This document shows positions 16,817-25,100 of a DNA stretch of 43,385 bases, piece by piece; the stretch's first letter is position 1, and each line of letters starts with the position of its first letter. This DNA comes from WHSW01 sp035296705 (GTDB lineage: Bacteria > Actinomycetota > Thermoleophilia > Solirubrobacterales > 70-9): the NCBI GenBank assembly GCA_035296705.1, contig DATHAL010000020.1, positions 1-43,385 of the forward strand, read 5' to 3'. The notes beneath the pieces were generated by a model, which saw nothing but the letters and a program-made list of their open reading frames with translations, did not search any database and was not told where the DNA came from. The position numbers and the translations under genes are program-made.

Positions 16817-17002
16817 CCCGCGAACACAGCTCTGATCGCAGATTCCGCGCTGGAACTGGCAGACGCATTCCTTGCCCGCGTATGACTGAGCCGGCATGCG
16901 GGACAGGTTAATCGGCGCGTCCGGCCGGCCTTCTCCGACCGCCCTCACCAGGCACGAATCCGGCCTGAAGGGCCCGAACCCCCTGCTACGCTCGCGCCCT
17001 TC

Positions 17003-19312
17003 ATGCGGCTGATCATCACGGAGAAGAACAACTCGGCGAAGAAGATCGCCGACATCCTCTCGGGCGGCGACGCGAAGGCGGACGCCACCTACAAGGTGCC
17101 GTTCTACACCTGGAAGGACGGCGACGGCGATCACATGACCGTCGGCCTCAAGGGCCACGTGATGGGCGTTGCCTTCCCGGACGGCTACTCGAACTGGCAG
17201 GAGACCGACCTCCACGAGCTGATCGACGCCGACCTCGTCCCGGAGCCGACCGACAAGAACGTCGTCAAGGCCGTCCGCAAGCTCGCCAAGGAGGCGGACT
17301 CGGTCGTGATCGCGACCGACTACGACCGCGAGGGTGAGCTGATCGGGCTCGAGGCGCTCCAGCAGGTGCTCGACGTGAAGCCCGACATCGCCGACCGCGA
17401 TATCTCCGAGCGCCCGCCGATCAAGCGCGCCCGCTACTCCGCCCTCACGAAGGACGAGATCGAGCGCGCCTTCTCAAACCTCGACGAGCTCTCCTACGAC
17501 CTCGCCTACGCCGGCTCGGCGCGACAGGACATCGACCTGATCTGGGGCGCGACGCTGACTCGCGCGGTCTCGCTCGCCAGCCGCCGCTTCGGCTCCAACT
17601 TCCTCTCCGTCGGCCGCGTCCAGAGCCCGACCCTGGCCCTGATCGTCGAGCGCGAGCTCGAGCGCCGGGCGCACGTGCCGAAGGCCTATTGGGAGCTTTA
17701 CGCGAACTTCGCGCATCCCGACGGGGCCTTCGAGGCGCACCACGCCACGGACAAGTTCTGGGAGAGGGCCGAGGCGGACAGGACCCTCGCGGGCACGAAG
17801 AGCCCCGGCACCGTCAAGGAGGTGAGCTCGCGCAAGAACACGCGCAGGCCGCCCACCCCCTACAACACCACCGCCTTCACGACGGACGCCTCGAGCCGCC
17901 TCGGGATCACCCCGGCGGCGGCGATGCGAATCGCCGAGGACCTTTACATGGACGGGTTCATCTCCTACCCGCGGACGGACAACACGGTCTATCCGCGGTC
18001 CCTCAACACCCGCGAGCTCGTCACGTCGCTCGTCCGGATCCCGGAGTTCTCGGCGGCCAACGGCCTGCTCGATCAGTCGCTGCTGACCGCGACGCGCGGC
18101 AAGAAGGAGACGACCGACCACCCGCCGATCCACCCGACGCAGGCGGTCTACCCAAATGCGCTCGAGGGGCCGAAGCGCCGTGTCTACGAGCTCGTGGTGC
18201 GCCGCTTCCTCGCCACCTTCTCGCCGCCGATGATCACGGAGTCGACCCGCGCGGACGTCGAGGCGGGCTCGGAGACGTATTTCGTGCGCGGCTCGGTCGT
18301 CGTCGACCCCGGCTACGCGGCGATCTACACCTACGCCCGTTCCGCCGACGAGGAGATCCCGAAACTCGAGGAGGGTCAGACGCTCGAGATCGAGGGCGAG
18401 CCGTGGCTGGTCGACAAGGAGACCCAGCCGCCGTCGCGGATCAGCCAGGGCAAGCTGATCGAGCTGATGGAGGAGCGCGGACTCGGCACCAAGGCGACCC
18501 GCGCCGAGATCATCCAGAAGCTCTACGACCGCGGGTACGTGTTCAGCAACCCGCCGGAGCCCTCGGGGACGGGGATCGCGATGTACAAGGCCTTCCATCA
18601 GTACGTGCCGCGCATGGCGACCCCGGAGATGACCGCGGAGCTCGAGCACGACATGGACGAGATCGCCGCCGGCGACACGTCGAAGGACGAGGTTCTGCGG
18701 ATCAGCCGCGAGATGCTCCACATGACGACCAGCGAGCTCGAGGAGAAGCGCGAGGACTTCGCGAAGCAGATCTGGGCGGGCATGGACGAGGACAAGTTCC
18801 TCGGCCCGTGCAAGGTCTGCGAGCACGCGGGCAGAAAGCGCGAGGACGGTTCGCCGAACCGGCTGCGGATCATCGAGCTCAAGGGCGGCAAGCGGATGTA
18901 CGGCTGCGAGGGCTGGAAGCGAGACGACCCCGAGTCGCCCGACTCCTGCCCGGTGAGCGGCCCGCTGCCCGGCCGGGGTTATGAGCTCTGGCGCCTCGAG
19001 GAGCGCTGCTCGGTATGCGGCGAGCGTCCGCGGCTGACCGTGAAGGGCTTCCGCGGCAGGCCGTGGAAGCTCTGCCTGAACGATGACTGCCCGACGATGG
19101 TCGAGATGCGCGAGAAGCGCGCCGAGCGCGAGGCCGCGCGCGAGGCCGCGAAGGCCGCCGCCGACGCCAACGGGGCGACGGCCGAGGGCGACGCCGCGGC
19201 CGAGCCCGCGGGCGCGACCGGCGCCAACGGCGGCCGGCGCCGCGCACCGCGCAAGAAGCCCTCGCCTGGCACCGCGCGCACCAAGCGGGCTCGTTCCTCG
19301 ACCAAGCGCTAG
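17003..19312 (+). CDS. topA: DNA topoisomerase I (type IA), archaeal-like
   Basis: A 769-residue type IA topoisomerase relaxing negative supercoils. The Toprim domain begins MRLIITEKNNSAKKIADIL (Glu7) and has ATDYDREGEL (Asp106, Asp108, Glu110 for Mg2+). The active-site Tyr322 lies in FISYPRTDNTVYP, and LSVGRVQSPTL is the family motif. The active-site text ISYPRTDNT resembles archaeal TopA and topoisomerase III rather than the ITYMRTDS of usual actinobacterial TopA. Two Cys-rich zinc modules follow (CKVC...C...C and CSVCGERP...CLNDDC). A Lys/Ala/Arg-rich tail of about 80 residues ends the protein, as in actinobacterial TopA. It opens the operon with tmk (14 bases on) and holB. Confidence 0.95.
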   Translation: MRLIITEKNNSAKKIADILSGGDAKADATYKVPFYTWKDGDGDHMTVGLKGHVMGVAFPDGYSNWQETDLHELIDADLVPEPTDKNVVKAVRKLAKEADSVVIATDYDREGELIGLEALQQVLDVKPDIADRDISERPPIKRARYSALTKDEIERAFSNLDELSYDLAYAGSARQDIDLIWGATLTRAVSLASRRFGSNFLSVGRVQSPTLALIVERELERRAHVPKAYWELYANFAHPDGAFEAHHATDKFWERAEADRTLAGTKSPGTVKEVSSRKNTRRPPTPYNTTAFTTDASSRLGITPAAAMRIAEDLYMDGFISYPRTDNTVYPRSLNTRELVTSLVRIPEFSAANGLLDQSLLTATRGKKETTDHPPIHPTQAVYPNALEGPKRRVYELVVRRFLATFSPPMITESTRADVEAGSETYFVRGSVVVDPGYAAIYTYARSADEEIPKLEEGQTLEIEGEPWLVDKETQPPSRISQGKLIELMEERGLGTKATRAEIIQKLYDRGYVFSNPPEPSGTGIAMYKAFHQYVPRMATPEMTAELEHDMDEIAAGDTSKDEVLRISREMLHMTTSELEEKREDFAKQIWAGMDEDKFLGPCKVCEHAGRKREDGSPNRLRIIELKGGKRMYGCEGWKRDDPESPDSCPVSGPLPGRGYELWRLEERCSVCGERPRLTVKGFRGRPWKLCLNDDCPTMVEMREKRAEREAAREAAKAAADANGATAEGDAAAEPAGATGANGGRRRAPRKKPSPGTARTKRARSSTKR

Positions 19313-19326
19313 CCGGCCGGCCGCCG

Positions 19327-19917
19327 GTGTTCATCACCCTCGAGGGGATCGACCGCGCCGGCAAGACGACGCAGGCCACCCGCCTCGCCGGGGCGCTCGG
19401 ACCGGGCACCCTGCTACTTCGCGAGCCGGGCGGGACCGCCGCCGGCGAACGGATCCGCGAGCTGATCAAGGACCCGGCGCTCGAGCTGTCGCCGGGAGCG
19501 GAGCTGCTCCTGTTCAACGCCGCGCGCGCGCAGCTCGTCAACGAGGTAATCCATCCGGCGCTCGAGTCCGGGCGCGACGTCGTCTGTGACCGGTTCATCG
19601 ACTCGACCGTCGCCTATCAGGGCGTCGCCCGCGGCCTCGGCATCGATGCGGTCGAGGAGCTTGCGGCGCTGGTCGTCGGAAGCTGCCTTCCCGAGCTGAC
19701 CGTTCTTTTGCGGATCGACCCCGAACGAGCCTTCTATCGCCAGACCGAGATCGACGACCGCTTCGAGGCGGAGGGGGTCGAGTTCCAGCGCCAGGTCGCC
19801 GAGGCCTACGACCAGCTCGCCGGCCGCCACCCGGAGCGGATCGCCGTCATCGAGGCCGAGGGCTCGCCGGACGAGATCCATGGGCGGATCATGCGCCTCG
19901 TCGAGGAGCGCCGGTGA
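19327..19917 (+). CDS. tmk: Thymidylate kinase
   Basis: A 196-residue dTMP kinase making dTDP from dTMP and ATP, in the dTTP pathway. The P-loop is LEGIDRAGKTTQ (residues 5-16). LREPGGTAAGERIR binds the nucleotide and DRFIDSTVAYQGVARGLG is the DRX motif. The LID-like part follows DPERAFYRQTEIDDRFE. Start GTG 19327 puts the P-loop at the usual distance from the N-terminus. It is 14 bases after topA and overlaps holB by four bases (GTGA). Confidence 0.96.
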   Translation: MFITLEGIDRAGKTTQATRLAGALGPGTLLLREPGGTAAGERIRELIKDPALELSPGAELLLFNAARAQLVNEVIHPALESGRDVVCDRFIDSTVAYQGVARGLGIDAVEELAALVVGSCLPELTVLLRIDPERAFYRQTEIDDRFEAEGVEFQRQVAEAYDQLAGRHPERIAVIEAEGSPDEIHGRIMRLVEERR

Positions 19918-21053
19918 GCGTCGCGGTCGACGTCCCTGAGACGATCGCCGAGACGACCGCCGAGCAGCCCTCCGCGCGGGTGGCGCTCGCGGCGGCGGCC
20001 GTCGAACCGTTCCACGCCTACTTGCTCGCGGGTCCGCCGGGGTCGGGCAAGGGGGCCGCGGCGCGAGCGCTCGCCGCCGAGCTCCTCGCGGTCGGCGTCG
20101 CCGATCCCGACGACGCCCGGCGGCGCGCGCTCGCCGACCCGTCGCCGCACCCCGACCTGGTCTGGCTGCGCCCGCCCGGGATCCAGCACCTCGTCGACGA
20201 GGTCCGCGAGCGGGTGATCGCGGCCTCCGTCTACCGGCCGTTCGAGGGCGAGCGGCGGGTGTTCGTGATCGAGGCCGCGGACGCGATGGCCGAGGAGAGC
20301 CAGAACGCGCTGCTCAAGACGCTCGAGGAGCCGCCGCCGTTCGCGCACCTGATCCTGGTGAGCGCCGAGCCCGAGGCGCTCCTGGAGACGGTGCGCTCGC
20401 GATGCAGGTTCGTGCGCTTCGAGCGGCTCTCGCCGGACGCAGTCGAGGCGCGGCTGCCCACGGGCGGCCCGGAGCCGGAGCGCCGCGCCGTCGCCCGGCT
20501 CTCCGGCGGCGACGTGCGACGGGCGGAGCTCCTGCTCGCCGAGGAGGGGCGGGCGCTCCGGACCGCGGTCGAGACCCTGGTCGAGGCGCTGCGATCCGGG
20601 GAGCTCGGCGAGGCGCCCTGGACCGCGCTCGGCGCGGCCGCCGACGCCGCCGGAGAGCTCGCCGCCGATGCCCTGCTGGCCGCGGCGGAGGCCGCCGAGG
20701 AGGATGCCGCCGAGCGCACCGGCCAGGCGGCGCGAAGGCGCGCTCGCGACGCCGAGGAGGGCGCCCGCCGCGCCTCCCGCCGGGCGCGCAACGAGGCGCT
20801 CGACCTGGGCCTCGCCCTGCTCGCAGCCTGGGTGCGCGACCTTGCGGCGGCGGGCGACGGGGCGGGCGACCTCGCCCTGAATGCGGATCGGCTCGATGAG
20901 ATCGAGCGGCTCGCCGACGGGCTCGATCCCCGCCGCGCACGCCGCGCGGGTGAGCTCGTGATGGACACCCGGCGACGCCTCCAGGTCCACGTGTCGGAGG
21001 CGCTCGCGCTCGAGGCGCTGTCGTTCCGGCTGGAATTCCTCCTGCACAAGTAG
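19914..21053 (+). CDS. holB: DNA polymerase III subunit delta' (clamp-loader)
   Basis: A 379-residue clamp-loader ATPase-like protein. The Walker A region is LLAGPPGSGKGAAARALA (residues about 36-53). The SRC arginine-finger motif is VRSRCRFVRF, and IQHLVDEVRERVIAASVYRPF and NALLKTLEEPPPFAHLILV are typical delta' segments. An Ala/Glu/Arg-rich linker (about residues 235-290) of low complexity is longer than in E. coli delta'. It works with delta and tau/gamma to load the sliding clamp. The GTG start at 19914 overlaps the tmk stop. The sensor kinase begins 12 bases downstream. Confidence 0.93.
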   Translation: MSVAVDVPETIAETTAEQPSARVALAAAAVEPFHAYLLAGPPGSGKGAAARALAAELLAVGVADPDDARRRALADPSPHPDLVWLRPPGIQHLVDEVRERVIAASVYRPFEGERRVFVIEAADAMAEESQNALLKTLEEPPPFAHLILVSAEPEALLETVRSRCRFVRFERLSPDAVEARLPTGGPEPERRAVARLSGGDVRRAELLLAEEGRALRTAVETLVEALRSGELGEAPWTALGAAADAAGELAADALLAAAEAAEEDAAERTGQAARRRARDAEEGARRASRRARNEALDLGLALLAAWVRDLAAAGDGAGDLALNADRLDEIERLADGLDPRRARRAGELVMDTRRRLQVHVSEALALEALSFRLEFLLHK

Positions 21054-21065
21054 ATAATTCGCGGG

Positions 21066-22799
21066 ATGCCGAGCACGACTGCGCAGCGCTCGATGCGACG
21101 CCGGCCGTTCGGCGTCCGCCTCTATCTCGCCCTGGCCTTCGCAGCCGTGGCGATGATCACCGCCGGTTTGGCGTACCTGCTCGTCAGCGACACCGGCGAG
21201 CAGGCCGCCGACGACGACCTCGAGCAGATCGCGATCGGCCGCACCGTCAGCCTCGCCGACGAGCTCGGCTCCCGGCCGCGCACGGCGGCCGCCGCGACGC
21301 TCGCAGGCATCACCGAGGAGGGCTACTCGGCGTGGGTGTTCGACGCCCGCGGGCGACTCAAGACCGCCGAGGTGAACGGCGAGGTCGCGCTCGCCGAGGT
21401 CCCCGGCGGGCGTCGCGCCGTCTCCTCGTCGCTGATCGGAAGCCGCTACGTCGCGGAGATCCCCGGCGGGGCGACGATCGTCGCCGTGCCGATCTTCCGC
21501 GACGGCCGCATCGCGGGCGCGATCCTCGGCCGCTCGGTGCGATCGCCCGAGGTCCAGCAGGCGATCGAGGAGCTCCGCGGCGACCGCCTCACCGCGCTCG
21601 GGGTCGCGCTGGCGGTTGCGGTCCTGATCTCGTTCCTGATCGCGAGCGCGATCACGTCGCGAGTCAAGCGGCTCGCCGACTCGGCGGCGCGGATCAGCGA
21701 GGGCGAGCTCGAGGAGCCGCTCGACGGCACCGGCGGCCGGGACGAGATCACCGACCTCGGCCGTGCGCTCGAGCGCATGCGCGGCGCGCTGCGGCTCACG
21801 TTCAGCGCCCTGCGCGAGGAGCGCGACCGGCTGTCCGCGATCCTCGAGGCGCTCACGGACGCCGTGATGGTCGTCGGCCCCGACGGCGAGGTGCGCTTCT
21901 CGAACGCGTCCGCGCACGATCTGATCACGCCCGAGGGCCATGCGATCGAACCGCTCATCCCGTGGCTTCGCCGGGCCCAGCGCCGCAGCGTCGTGGAGCA
22001 CGACGCGATGCGGGTGGGGGACCGCGTCTACACGCTGAACGCCCGCCGGCTGCCCGCCGAGGAGGCGGTGCTGGCCGTCGTCCGCGACCGCACCGAGGAG
22101 CTGCGGCGCGAGGTCGCGGAGCGCGAGTTCGTCTCCAACGCGGCGCACGAGCTTCGCAACCCGATCGCCGGCATCTCCGGCGCGATCGAGGTGCTGCGCG
22201 CCGGCGCCAAGGACGACCCCGACGCCCGCGAGCACTTCCTCGTCAGACTCAGCGACGACGCGGAGCGCATCACCAGGCTGACCGAGTCGTTGCTTACGCT
22301 GGCGCGGATGGAAGCTGTGGGAGAGGGCGGCTCCGAGGCGCTCGACGTCGCGCTCGTGGTGGAGGAGGCGACCGAGGCCGTCGCGGTTCCGGAGGGGATC
22401 GAGGTGGACGTCGAGGTCGGCGGGGACCTCGCCGCGCAGGGGGACCGGGCGCTCCTTCGCCAGGTCCTGATGGGGCTGCTCACGAACGCGTTCAAGAACA
22501 CGCCGGCCCCGGGCACCGTCACCGTTCGCGGCCGCCGCGGGCAGGGCGACCGGGTCCGAATCGAGGTCGCGGACACCGGCACCGGCATCGCTCCAGAGGA
22601 GCTCGACCGGATCTTCGAGCGCTTCTACCGTGGCTCCGGCTCGCTCGAGCAGGAGGGGTTCGGCCTCGGCCTCTCGATCGCGCGCCGGATGGTGGACGTG
22701 ATGGGAGGGGAGCTCGGCGTCGACTCCGTCGAGGGCCGGGGGAGCACCTTCTGGATCGATCTGCGCGAGGCACAACCGGCGACAACCCCGGTAGCTTGA
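21066..22799 (+). CDS. Membrane sensor histidine kinase (PhoR-like)
   Basis: A 577-residue two-component kinase. TM1 is at about 20-41, an extracytoplasmic sensor region runs 42-175 (with YSAWVFDARGRLKTAEV, a single-Cache/PAS-like element), and TM2 is at 176-196. HAMP follows (RVKRLADSAARISEGELEEP), then a PAS-like segment (ILEALTDAVMVVGPDGEV) and HisKA with the phosphoacceptor His361 in NAAHELRNPIAGI. The ATPase has NAFKNTP (N box), VADTGTGIAPEELDRIFERFYRG (G1 and F boxes) and GFGLGLSIARRM (G2). It is followed 14 bases on by its response regulator. The signal is unknown. Co-transcription with topA-tmk-holB is suggested by the 12-base gap. Confidence 0.95.
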   Translation: MPSTTAQRSMRRRPFGVRLYLALAFAAVAMITAGLAYLLVSDTGEQAADDDLEQIAIGRTVSLADELGSRPRTAAAATLAGITEEGYSAWVFDARGRLKTAEVNGEVALAEVPGGRRAVSSSLIGSRYVAEIPGGATIVAVPIFRDGRIAGAILGRSVRSPEVQQAIEELRGDRLTALGVALAVAVLISFLIASAITSRVKRLADSAARISEGELEEPLDGTGGRDEITDLGRALERMRGALRLTFSALREERDRLSAILEALTDAVMVVGPDGEVRFSNASAHDLITPEGHAIEPLIPWLRRAQRRSVVEHDAMRVGDRVYTLNARRLPAEEAVLAVVRDRTEELRREVAEREFVSNAAHELRNPIAGISGAIEVLRAGAKDDPDAREHFLVRLSDDAERITRLTESLLTLARMEAVGEGGSEALDVALVVEEATEAVAVPEGIEVDVEVGGDLAAQGDRALLRQVLMGLLTNAFKNTPAPGTVTVRGRRGQGDRVRIEVADTGTGIAPEELDRIFERFYRGSGSLEQEGFGLGLSIARRMVDVMGGELGVDSVEGRGSTFWIDLREAQPATTPVA

Positions 22800-22813
22800 G
22801 CGACCGCACATCC

Positions 22814-23515
22814 ATGGCCGACAGAATCCTCATCGCAGACGACGAGCCCTCGGTACGCGACGCGGTCGGCTATGCGCTCAAGCAGGAGGGCTTTGAGGTC
22901 ACGCTGGCGGTCGACGGCGAGGACGCCGACTCGAAGCTCGGCGGCGAGGATCCCGGCTTCGACCTGCTGATCCTCGACATCATGATGCCCGGCCGCTCCG
23001 GGCTCGACATCTGCCGCGACGTCCGCGCGCGCAGCCCCATCCCGATCATCCTGCTGACCGCGAAGGACTCGGAAGTCGACAAAGTGGTGGGCCTCGAGGT
23101 CGGTGCCGACGACTACGTGACCAAGCCCTTCTCGGTCCGCGAGCTGCTCGGCCGCGTGCGGGCCCAGCTCCGGCGCCGCGAGCTCGACCGCTCGAGCACC
23201 GTCACCGAGGCGAAGACGATCGACGCCGGCCCGGTGAGGATCGACCTCGCCCGCCACCTCGTCTCGATCCGCGGCGAGCCCGTCAACCTGACCCGCTCGG
23301 AGTTCCAGGTCCTGAGGCTGCTCGCGGAGCGGCCCGGGCAGGTGTTCAGCCGGCTCGAGATCATGGAGGAGCTCTGGCAGTCGGAGTTCTCGGGCGACGT
23401 CCGCGCCTGCGACGTGCACATCTCGAACCTGCGCCAGAAGGTCGAGCGCGACCCGCAGGACCCCGAGCTGGTGCTCACCGTGCGCGGGGTCGGCTACAAG
23501 CTCGCCGAGGGCTAG
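22814..23515 (+). CDS. OmpR/PhoB-family response regulator
   Basis: ATG 22814 gives 233 residues. The receiver domain has the acidic pair DDE (residues 9-11), phospho-acceptor Asp55 in LLILDIMMPG, Thr in LLTAKDS and Lys in DDYVTKPFS. The winged-helix effector domain is typical: EPVNLTRSEFQVLRLLAERPGQ, SRLEIMEELW, ACDVHISNLRQKVE and LVLTVRGVGYKLAEG. It should be phosphorylated by the adjacent kinase. It is the last gene of the operon; a tRNA gene on the other strand follows. Confidence 0.95.
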   Translation: MADRILIADDEPSVRDAVGYALKQEGFEVTLAVDGEDADSKLGGEDPGFDLLILDIMMPGRSGLDICRDVRARSPIPIILLTAKDSEVDKVVGLEVGADDYVTKPFSVRELLGRVRAQLRRRELDRSSTVTEAKTIDAGPVRIDLARHLVSIRGEPVNLTRSEFQVLRLLAERPGQVFSRLEIMEELWQSEFSGDVRACDVHISNLRQKVERDPQDPELVLTVRGVGYKLAEG

Positions 23516-23535
23516 GCGCGCCTCGGCGCGACGAG

Positions 23536-23609
23536 AGCCGGGAAGGGGATTCGAACCCCTGACCCCCTCATTACGAATGAGGTGCTCTGGCCAGCTGAGC
23601 TATCCCGGC
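23536..23609 (-). tRNA. tRNA-Thr (anticodon CGT)
   Basis: The 74-nt cloverleaf on the minus strand has acceptor GCCGGGA/TCCCGGC, D stem GCTC/GAGC, anticodon stem CCTCA/TGAGG with loop TTCGTAA (anticodon CGT, reading ACG), T arm AGGGG-TTCGAAT-CCCCT and discriminator T. CCA is not encoded. Confidence 0.97.
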
Positions 23610-23621
23610 GCGCCGACCATT

Positions 23622-24002
23622 CTAGGTAGCCGGCGCCTTCTTTCCGCACACGGGGCAGTCGGATCCGGCGAGGCCCTCGCCGCCGCAGTAGGGGCAGACG
23701 CCGATCTCCTCGAGGACGCCGAGCAGCTCGCCCACGCGGCAGATCAGTAGCCGCTCCTCCTCGACCTCGACCCAGGCGCCGGCGCTGGCCGGGAAGACGA
23801 CGTGGTCGCCGGGCTTCACCGGCATCTCGACCCCGGCGCCCTCCCACCAGTCGAGGCCGGGGCCGATCGCGAGAACGATCCCGTGCTGCGGCGGCGGCTC
23901 GTGCGTGCCGGGAGGGACGACGAGCCCGGAGCGGCGGACGCGGTCGGGCTCGAGCTCCTTGATGATCACGCGGTCGAATATGGGTCGCAGCAGGTGCTTC
24001 AT
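23622..24002 (-). CDS. GroES-like co-chaperonin domain fused to a zinc ribbon
   Basis: A 126-residue protein. Residues about 1-93 are a chaperonin-10 fold: KHLLRPIFDRVIIKELE at the start, VPPGTHEPPPQHGIVLAIGPG, then VKPGDHVVFPASAGAWVEVEEERLLICR. The C-terminus adds a C4 zinc ribbon, VCPYCGGEGLAGSDCPVCGKK. Canonical GroES ends after the Cpn10 fold, so this is a Cpn10 paralogue rather than the main GroES; no groEL is adjacent. ATG 24002 is preferred over TTG 24014 because GGAG lies 6 bases upstream of it. A role in delivering or folding metalloproteins can only be guessed. Confidence 0.85.
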   Translation of the reverse strand: MKHLLRPIFDRVIIKELEPDRVRRSGLVVPPGTHEPPPQHGIVLAIGPGLDWWEGAGVEMPVKPGDHVVFPASAGAWVEVEEERLLICRVGELLGVLEEIGVCPYCGGEGLAGSDCPVCGKKAPAT

Positions 24003-24053
24003 CGGTGGCTCCAACGAGCCTCATCGTACGACGCACGCACTACGGTCTCGCCC

Positions 24054-25100
24054 ATGGCGACGCTCTCGACCGTCATCGTGACCCATGACTCGAGCGAGGC
24101 GCTCGGCGCCACGCTCCTGGCGCTCATCGCGCAGCTTCGCGAGGGCGACGAGGTGATCGTGGTCGACAACGCGTCCGAGGACGGCTCCGCCGAGCGGGCA
24201 CGTGAGCTCGCGCCCGGGGCGCTCGTCATCGAGATCGGAGCCAACCTCGGCTTCTCCGCCGGCTGCAACCGCGGCGCGGAGGCCGCATCCGGCGAGCTCC
24301 TCTGCCTGCTCAATCCCGACGCCGTCCCCCAGCCGGGATGGCGAGACGGGATCGAGCTGCCGCTTGCCGACGGGCGCGGCTGGACCGCGTGGCAGGCGCT
24401 GGTCACCGCCGACGGCGGGCGGACGATCAACACTCGCGGCGGGGTCGTTCACTTCACTGGCATCGCCTGGGCGGGCGGCGCGGGGACTGCGATCTCCGAG
24501 CTGCCGGCCACGGAGTCGCTCGCGCTCGAGGAGCCCGGGTTCGTCTCCGGCGCCTGTCTCGTGATCGCCCGGGAGAGCTACCTCGGCGCCGGGGCGATGC
24601 CGGAGCGCTTCTTCCTCTACCACGAGGACGTCGACCTCTCGCTGCGCCTGCGCCTCGCCGGCGGTCGCCTCGGAGTCGAGCCGGCGGCCCGCGTCGACCA
24701 CACCTACGAGTTCGATAAGGGAATCGCCAAGTGGCGCTACCTGGAGCGAAACCGCTGGGCGACGTTGATCCGGACCTACCCGGGGCCGCTGCTCGGGCTG
24801 TTGATGCCGGCGCTGATCGCGACCGAGCTCGCGCTCGTCCCGGTGGCGCTCGCCGGCGGCTGGCTGCCGCAGAAGCTCCGCGCCTGGGCTGAGACGCTGC
24901 TCGCGCTGCCGGGGCTCGCGGTCGAACGCCGACGCGTCCAGGCGACGCGTGCGGTCCGATCCCGCGACTTCGCCGCGGGGCTCACGGCCGGGCTCGACTC
25001 CGGGTATCTGGGCGGCGCCGGGACCTCGCGCGCGCTACGCGTCGTCCTCGGCGCGTACTGGGCCGCCGTGCTGCGCCTCCTCGGCGACCCGCGCGGCTGA
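24054..25100 (+). CDS. Glycosyltransferase family 2 (rhamnosyltransferase/WbbL-like)
   Basis: With ATG 24054, 348 residues. The GT-A fold starts with STVIVTHDSSEALGATLLAL, then the nucleotide-binding VIVVDNASEDGS and the metal-binding region LCLLNPDAVPQPGW. FVSGACLVIARESYL and ERFFLYHEDVDLSLRLRLAG (EDVD acceptor/catalytic motif) are typical of WbbL-like rhamnosyltransferases of cell-wall or polysaccharide synthesis. A hydrophobic stretch at about 241-271 probably binds the membrane. Its last 66 bases overlap, tail to tail, the DUF2304-like gene on the other strand. Confidence 0.9.
   Translation: MATLSTVIVTHDSSEALGATLLALIAQLREGDEVIVVDNASEDGSAERARELAPGALVIEIGANLGFSAGCNRGAEAASGELLCLLNPDAVPQPGWRDGIELPLADGRGWTAWQALVTADGGRTINTRGGVVHFTGIAWAGGAGTAISELPATESLALEEPGFVSGACLVIARESYLGAGAMPERFFLYHEDVDLSLRLRLAGGRLGVEPAARVDHTYEFDKGIAKWRYLERNRWATLIRTYPGPLLGLLMPALIATELALVPVALAGGWLPQKLRAWAETLLALPGLAVERRRVQATRAVRSRDFAAGLTAGLDSGYLGGAGTSRALRVVLGAYWAAVLRLLGDPRG

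Noticed and set aside
19806..22811. A 1001-codon open frame antisense to holB and the sensor kinase
   Set aside because: It has Arg/Asp/Gly-rich composition without domains, and the plus strand holds well-recognised genes. Long antisense frames are usual in very GC-rich DNA.
23512..24036. A minus-strand frame ending in GQSTSFVMRGSGVRIPFP
   Set aside because: It is the out-of-frame shadow of the GroES-like gene running through tRNA-Thr(CGT).
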